Below are positions 5,315-7,812 of a stretch of DNA of 7,812 nucleotides, in pieces. The translations under genes and the position numbers were made by a program. The notes under the pieces are model-generated. The model searched no databases. It was not told where the DNA came from and worked only from the letters and a program-made list of their open reading frames with translations. Every line of letters begins with the position of its first letter. The stretch's first letter is position 1. This DNA comes from an uncultured Clostridia bacterium (GTDB lineage: Bacteria; Bacillota; Clostridia; Oscillospirales; CAG-272), in contig CALEJO010000179.1 of NCBI GenBank assembly GCA_937898155.1, positions 1 through 7,812 on the forward strand. Reading direction: 5' to 3'.

Positions 5315-5656
5315 ATGAAAAAAATAATCGCGCTCGCATTGGTCCTGATCATGGCTTGTTGCCTCTTCGCTTCCTGCTCGAAAAAGCTGTCCGGCACCTA
5401 CACCGCCGACGCGGCTGTCGTGAAGGGCTCCTACAAGTTCAGCGGAAGCAAATTTACCCACACCACCTCCGCGCTGATCGGCGGCTCTCTCGTCGAAGAG
5501 GGCACCTATGAGATCACGTCCAACGATAACGGCATGGAGATCACCTTCACCGTCAAAAACGATGACGGCAAAACCGCATCCTCAACTTTTATGTTCACCG
5601 AAGATAAAGACACCGGCGTCATCACCATCGCCGGCATTCCCTACAAGAAGCAATAA
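5315..5656 (+). CDS. Small predicted lipoprotein of unknown function
   Basis: This 113-residue protein starts with a type II signal peptide: MKK, a hydrophobic core (4-18), then the lipobox LFASC with Cys21 as the lipidation site. The mature part (about 92 residues) opens with SKKLSGTYTADAAVVKGSYKF-type sequence and is rich in Thr, Ser, Gly and alternating beta-prone residues, with GTYEIT (63-68) and ITFTVKNDDGKTA further on. This suggests a small beta-sheet domain displayed on the outer face of the membrane. I do not recognise a named family; proteins with a SGTYT and GTYEI pattern are common among clostridial lipoproteins of unknown role. AAGGAG (5300-5305) lies 9 nt before the ATG. It is a single-gene unit with its own promoter and terminator, and is bracketed by inverted copies of the hairpin repeat. 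Confidence 0.8.
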   Translation: MKKIIALALVLIMACCLFASCSKKLSGTYTADAAVVKGSYKFSGSKFTHTTSALIGGSLVEEGTYEITSNDNGMEITFTVKNDDGKTASSTFMFTEDKDTGVITIAGIPYKKQ

Positions 5657-5672
5657 TTCGACAAAACCCGCG

Positions 5673-5698
5673 AAAAAGCCCGCTTTACGGGCTTTTTT
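5673..5698 (+). terminator. Intrinsic terminator of the lipoprotein gene
   Basis: AAAAAGCCCG (5673-5682), loop CTTTA, CGGGCTTTTT (5688-5697) form a perfect 10-bp stem ending in a U-tract, 16 nt after the stop codon. The A-run on the other side makes it potentially bidirectional. Confidence 0.92.
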
Positions 5699-5716
5699 CT
5701 TTGCCCGCGAGAGTCT

Positions 5717-5955
5717 CCCGCTTTTCTCGGCGGCGAGAAAAGCTCCAAAAGAGCCACACAGGTAGAAGTTTGTGCAAACTTCAAGCCAAATGGGACGCTC
5801 CACACCCTCCTTTGATGCCTCCCTCCGGGAGGGAGGGGGACCGCGTCAGCGGGGGAAGGAGAGTGCGACAGCATAAAATCTCCGCAAACCAAATCCTTGC
5901 GCACCACGGACGCGTTTCTTTTGCCGAGCTTTTCTTTTCGCAAAGAAAAGCGGGG
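5717..5955. repeat. Composite element: hairpin repeats 3 and 4 head to head
   Basis: The left unit (plus orientation) has a hairpin with arms GCTTTTCTCG (5720-5729) and CGAGAAAAGC (5734-5743), then a diverged version of the repeat body including GAAGTTTG-TG-CAAACTTC (5765-5782). The right unit (minus orientation, 5883-5952) has hairpin arms 5928-5937 and 5942-5951. The outer ends are inverted copies (CCCGCTTTTCT at left, AGAAAAGCGGGG at right), giving a MITE-like shape of about 240 bp. A different GC-rich repeat lies between the units. It fills the space between the lipoprotein terminator and the rny promoter. No protein-coding gene is supported here. Confidence 0.75.
5802..5870. repeat. GC-rich, cloverleaf-like repeat nested in the composite element
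   Basis: An outer stem CTCCTT (5807-5812) / AAGGAG (5856-5861) encloses two hairpins: CCTCCCTC (5818-5825) / GAGGGAGG (5829-5836) and CCGC (5841-5844) / GCGG (5849-5852). Its base composition differs sharply from the AT-rich flanks. It resembles GC-rich intergenic repeats I remember from gut Clostridia (reverse strand reading GACGCGG then CCTCCCTCC), but this is recognition from memory. Confidence 0.6.
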
Positions 5956-5974
5956 CTTTGGTATCATTTTTTAC

Positions 5975-6003
5975 TTGACTTTGCTTTGACAATCGTATAT
6001 AAT
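5975..6003 (+). promoter_or_regulatory. Promoter of rny
   Basis: TTGACT (5975-5980), a 17-bp spacer and TATAAT (5998-6003) form a strong sigma-A promoter, with the start expected near 6010. A perfect TTGACA at 5986-5991 lies only 6 bp from the -10 and cannot act as its -35. Confidence 0.8.
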
Positions 6004-6010
6004 ATTTGTA

Positions 6011-6045
6011 TGTTGTGGAAAAATGTCTTTTGTCTTCCCGCAACA
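6011..6045 (+). promoter_or_regulatory. Hairpin at the 5' end of the rny mRNA
   Basis: TGTTGTGG (6011-6018) and CCGCAACA (6038-6045) form an 8-bp stem with one G-U pair and a 19-nt loop, at or next to the predicted transcript start. It sits in the roughly 90-nt leader and might protect the 5' end or take part in control of rny; this is inference. Confidence 0.4.
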
Positions 6046-6099
6046 CGATTTTATCCGTATTTTTGAATCATATAACCACAGAAGGAGGTGTTATATTAC

Positions 6100-7641
6100 T
6101 TGGATCCTATCATTGCCATACTCATTGCGGTCGGCGCTCTCGTGATCGGCGTTCTCGTTGGTATTTTGGTTCGCAAAAAAATCGGCGAAAAGAAGATCGG
6201 CTCCGCGGAAAAAGAAGCGGAACGCATCGTCGCCGAAGCGAAAAAAGCCGGCGAAGCCAAGCAAAAGGAGATGATCGTCGAGGCGAAAGAAGATATTCTC
6301 CGCGCCAAGAACGAAGCCGAACGCGAAAACAAGGAGCGCCGTCAGGAGATCATCCGCCTCGAAAATAAAGCGCTTGCCAAAGAGGAAACCCTCGACCGCA
6401 AAATCGAAAATTTCGAGCGCAAAGACGAAGCGCTGAACAAAAAAATCAAAGAGAATGAGCGCTTGCAGGCAGAGATCGAGCAGATCAAAGTCGATCAGCT
6501 CGCCAAGCTCGAGGAAATTTCCGGCTATACCGCCGAAGCGGCAAAAGCCGAGCTCGTTTCCAAAATCGAGACCGAGGCCAAACGCGAAGCCGCCGTCAAG
6601 CTCGCCCAAATCGAAAGCGAACTGCATGACGAAGCGGAAAACAAAGCGAGAAACATCATTTCTCTCGCCATTCAGAGACTGGCATCCGACCAAGTATCGG
6701 AAACCACCGTTTCCGTCGTCCCGCTGCCCAACGATGAGATGAAAGGTCGCATCATCGGACGCGAAGGACGCAACATTCACAAAATCGAGACGCTCACGGG
6801 CGTTGACCTCATTATCGACGATACGCCGGAGGCGATCACCCTTTCGTGCTTCGATCCGATTCGCCGCGAGGTCGCCAGAATGACGCTCGAAAAACTCATT
6901 TCCGACGGGCGCATCCATCCGTCGAGAATCGAGGAGACCGTTGACAAAGCCCGCCGCGACGTGGAAGCGTCGATCAAGCAAGCCGGCGAAAAGGCGTGCT
7001 TCGATGTCGGCGTCAACGGACTGCATCCGGACCTTGTCCGCTTCCTCGGCCGCCTGAAATACCGCACCAGCTACGGTCAGAACGTGCTGACGCACTCCGT
7101 TGAAGTCGCGTATCTCGCGGGCATTATGGCGAATGAGCTCGGCGTGGACAGCGTGCTTGCCAAACGCGCAGGCCTGCTCCACGATATCGGTAAATCCCTC
7201 ACGCAGGAAGTCGAGGGCTCGCACGTGCAACTCGGCGTCGAAATCGCCCGCAAGTTCCGCGAGAACAAAGACGTTCTGCACGCCATTGAAGCGCACCACG
7301 GTGACGTGGAACCGCAAACGACGATCGCCGTCCTCGTGCAAGCCGCGGATGCTATTTCCGCCGCAAGACCGGGCGCGCGCCGTGAAGACCTTGACAGCTA
7401 TATCAAGAGACTGCAAAAACTCGAAGAAATCTCCAACAGCTTCCCCGGCGTGGAAAAATCTTACGCCATCCAGGCAGGCCGCGAGATTCGCATTATGGTG
7501 AAACCCGAACAGGTGGGCGACGAGCAAATGATCGTCATTGCCCGCGATATCGCCGCCAAGATCGAGTCCGAACTCGAATATCCGGGTCAGATCAAGGTGA
7601 ACGTTATTCGCGAAAGCCGCGTCGCGGAATTTGCAAAATAA
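6100..7641 (+). CDS. rny: Ribonuclease Y (membrane-anchored endoribonuclease)
   Basis: RNase Y starts bulk mRNA decay and processes operon transcripts in Firmicutes, working at the inner face of the membrane, probably with other decay enzymes. The 513-residue protein has the full layout: one membrane helix (about 4-24), a long charged coiled coil (about 30-195), a KH RNA-binding domain with GRIIGREGRNIHKIE (216-230), and an HD catalytic domain with the metal-binding HDIGKS (361-366) and EAHHGD (397-402), followed by the usual C-terminal region. Length is close to the roughly 520 residues of the Bacillus enzyme, and nothing is missing. The start is TTG at 6100: AAGGAGGTG (6082-6090) sits 9 nt upstream, and the protein then begins MDPIIAILIA. 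A GTG at 6088 lies inside that site and is unlikely. It has its own promoter and terminator and no usual neighbours (recA, ymdB) within the window. Confidence 0.97.
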   Translation: MDPIIAILIAVGALVIGVLVGILVRKKIGEKKIGSAEKEAERIVAEAKKAGEAKQKEMIVEAKEDILRAKNEAERENKERRQEIIRLENKALAKEETLDRKIENFERKDEALNKKIKENERLQAEIEQIKVDQLAKLEEISGYTAEAAKAELVSKIETEAKREAAVKLAQIESELHDEAENKARNIISLAIQRLASDQVSETTVSVVPLPNDEMKGRIIGREGRNIHKIETLTGVDLIIDDTPEAITLSCFDPIRREVARMTLEKLISDGRIHPSRIEETVDKARRDVEASIKQAGEKACFDVGVNGLHPDLVRFLGRLKYRTSYGQNVLTHSVEVAYLAGIMANELGVDSVLAKRAGLLHDIGKSLTQEVEGSHVQLGVEIARKFRENKDVLHAIEAHHGDVEPQTTIAVLVQAADAISAARPGARREDLDSYIKRLQKLEEISNSFPGVEKSYAIQAGREIRIMVKPEQVGDEQMIVIARDIAAKIESELEYPGQIKVNVIRESRVAEFAK

Positions 7642-7658
7642 TCAGCGGCAAATTTTAT

Positions 7659-7682
7659 ATATAGATTTTCATATAGATTTTT
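7659..7682 (+). repeat. Short tandem repeat in the rny 3' UTR
   Basis: ATATAGATTTT plus one base occurs twice in tandem (7659-7670 and 7671-7682) in the AT-rich stretch between the rny stop and its terminator. No function is evident. Confidence 0.5.
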
Positions 7683-7720
7683 CAGATGAAAATATCGGGA
7701 AACCGACCATATATAAGATG

Positions 7721-7755
7721 AAAAAACCGAGGCGTCGCCTCGGTTTTTTGTTTTT
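7721..7755 (+). terminator. Intrinsic terminator of rny
   Basis: AAAAAACCGAGGC (7721-7733), loop GTC, GCCTCGGTTTTTT (7737-7749) make a perfect 13-bp stem. T-runs continue to 7755. It is about 80 nt after the rny stop codon. Confidence 0.95.
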
Positions 7756-7756
7756 C

Positions 7757-7812
7757 CCGCGCCGCTTTTCTTTGCGAAAAGAAAAGCGGGGAGCGGGCTT
7801 TCTTTTTGCAAT
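7757..7812 (+). repeat. Hairpin repeat, copy 5 (cut by the window end)
   Basis: The hairpin has 12-bp perfect arms, CCGCTTTTCTTT (7762-7773) and AAAGAAAAGCGG (7778-7789), and a GCGA loop. The last 20 bases (7793-7812) are identical to 5164-5183 inside copy 2, so the element continues beyond the window. It begins directly after the rny terminator. Confidence 0.85.

Noticed and set aside
5986..5991. TTGACA as the -35 of the rny promoter
   Set aside because: Only 6 bp separate it from TATAAT. TTGACT at 5975-5980 gives the proper 17-bp spacer.
5701..6066. Small open frames through the repeat elements that read like AELFFSQRKAG or CRAFLFAKKS
   Set aside because: The same peptide-like strings recur wherever the repeat occurs, in either orientation, because the DNA repeat is read through. 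No start signals or domains support genes.
6091..7527. A 478-residue minus-strand open frame across rny
   Set aside because: It is the mirror of the rny codon pattern, Phe/Leu/Asp-rich, with no recognisable domain or ribosome site. The plus-strand rny is complete and unmistakable.
1..7812. CRISPR array or phage/transposon genes to explain the repeats
   Set aside because: Repeat copies are few, far apart and in both orientations, with no regular spacers. No cas, transposase, integrase or reverse transcriptase frame is present in the window.

Overview
The window looks like chromosomal DNA from a Gram-positive, clostridia-type Firmicute, probably an uncultured gut or anaerobic lineage. It has textbook sigma-A promoters with 17-18 bp spacers, strong GGAGG-type ribosome binding sites and U-tract intrinsic terminators. 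It also carries a complete ribonuclease Y, a BlaI/MecI-type repressor and DUF1836 and DUF4830 proteins, families typical of Firmicutes. Coding DNA is moderately GC-rich while spacers are AT-rich. The species cannot be fixed from the sequence. There is no CRISPR array, tRNA, rRNA, transposase or phage gene.

Layout. (1) 84-2187, minus strand: a two-gene operon of a GH130-family mannoside phosphorylase-like enzyme and a HAD-family hydrolase, with its own promoter (2159-2187) and terminator (84-107). (2) 2248-2752, plus strand: a BlaI/MecI/CopY-family repressor divergent from that operon, with a consensus promoter and a long hairpin in its 5' leader. (3) 2753-4102, minus strand: a DUF1836 DNA-binding-type protein with a Lys/Glu-rich tail, then a membrane or secreted DUF4830 protein. 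Between them is a hairpin that looks like a terminator but also buries the Shine-Dalgarno of the downstream gene. (4) 4145-4988, plus strand: a cytoplasmic SGNH/GDSL hydrolase divergent from DUF1836, with a perfect promoter and a palindrome at the predicted transcription start. (5) 5250-5698: a small lipoprotein gene with its own promoter and terminator. (6) 5975-7755: rny with its own promoter, a TTG start and a strong terminator.

The most unusual component is a family of AT-rich hairpin repeats. Copies lie at 6-79, 4991-5243, 5717-5955 (two copies head to head around a second, GC-rich repeat) and 7757 to the window end. The hairpin has 10-12 bp arms (core GCTTTTCTTT / AAAGAAAAGC), often a GCGA loop, and one copy carries compensatory stem changes. 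At least one copy follows each of four gene ends, and a perfect 44-bp inverted pair (4993-5036 and 5910-5953) brackets the lipoprotein gene. These look like non-autonomous, MITE- or REP-like elements that may act as 3' UTR structures.

The units appear mostly independent. The clearest functional pairing is GH130 with the HAD hydrolase (glycoside phosphorolysis followed by possible phosphosugar handling), possibly controlled by the divergent BlaI-type repressor; that control is inference only.
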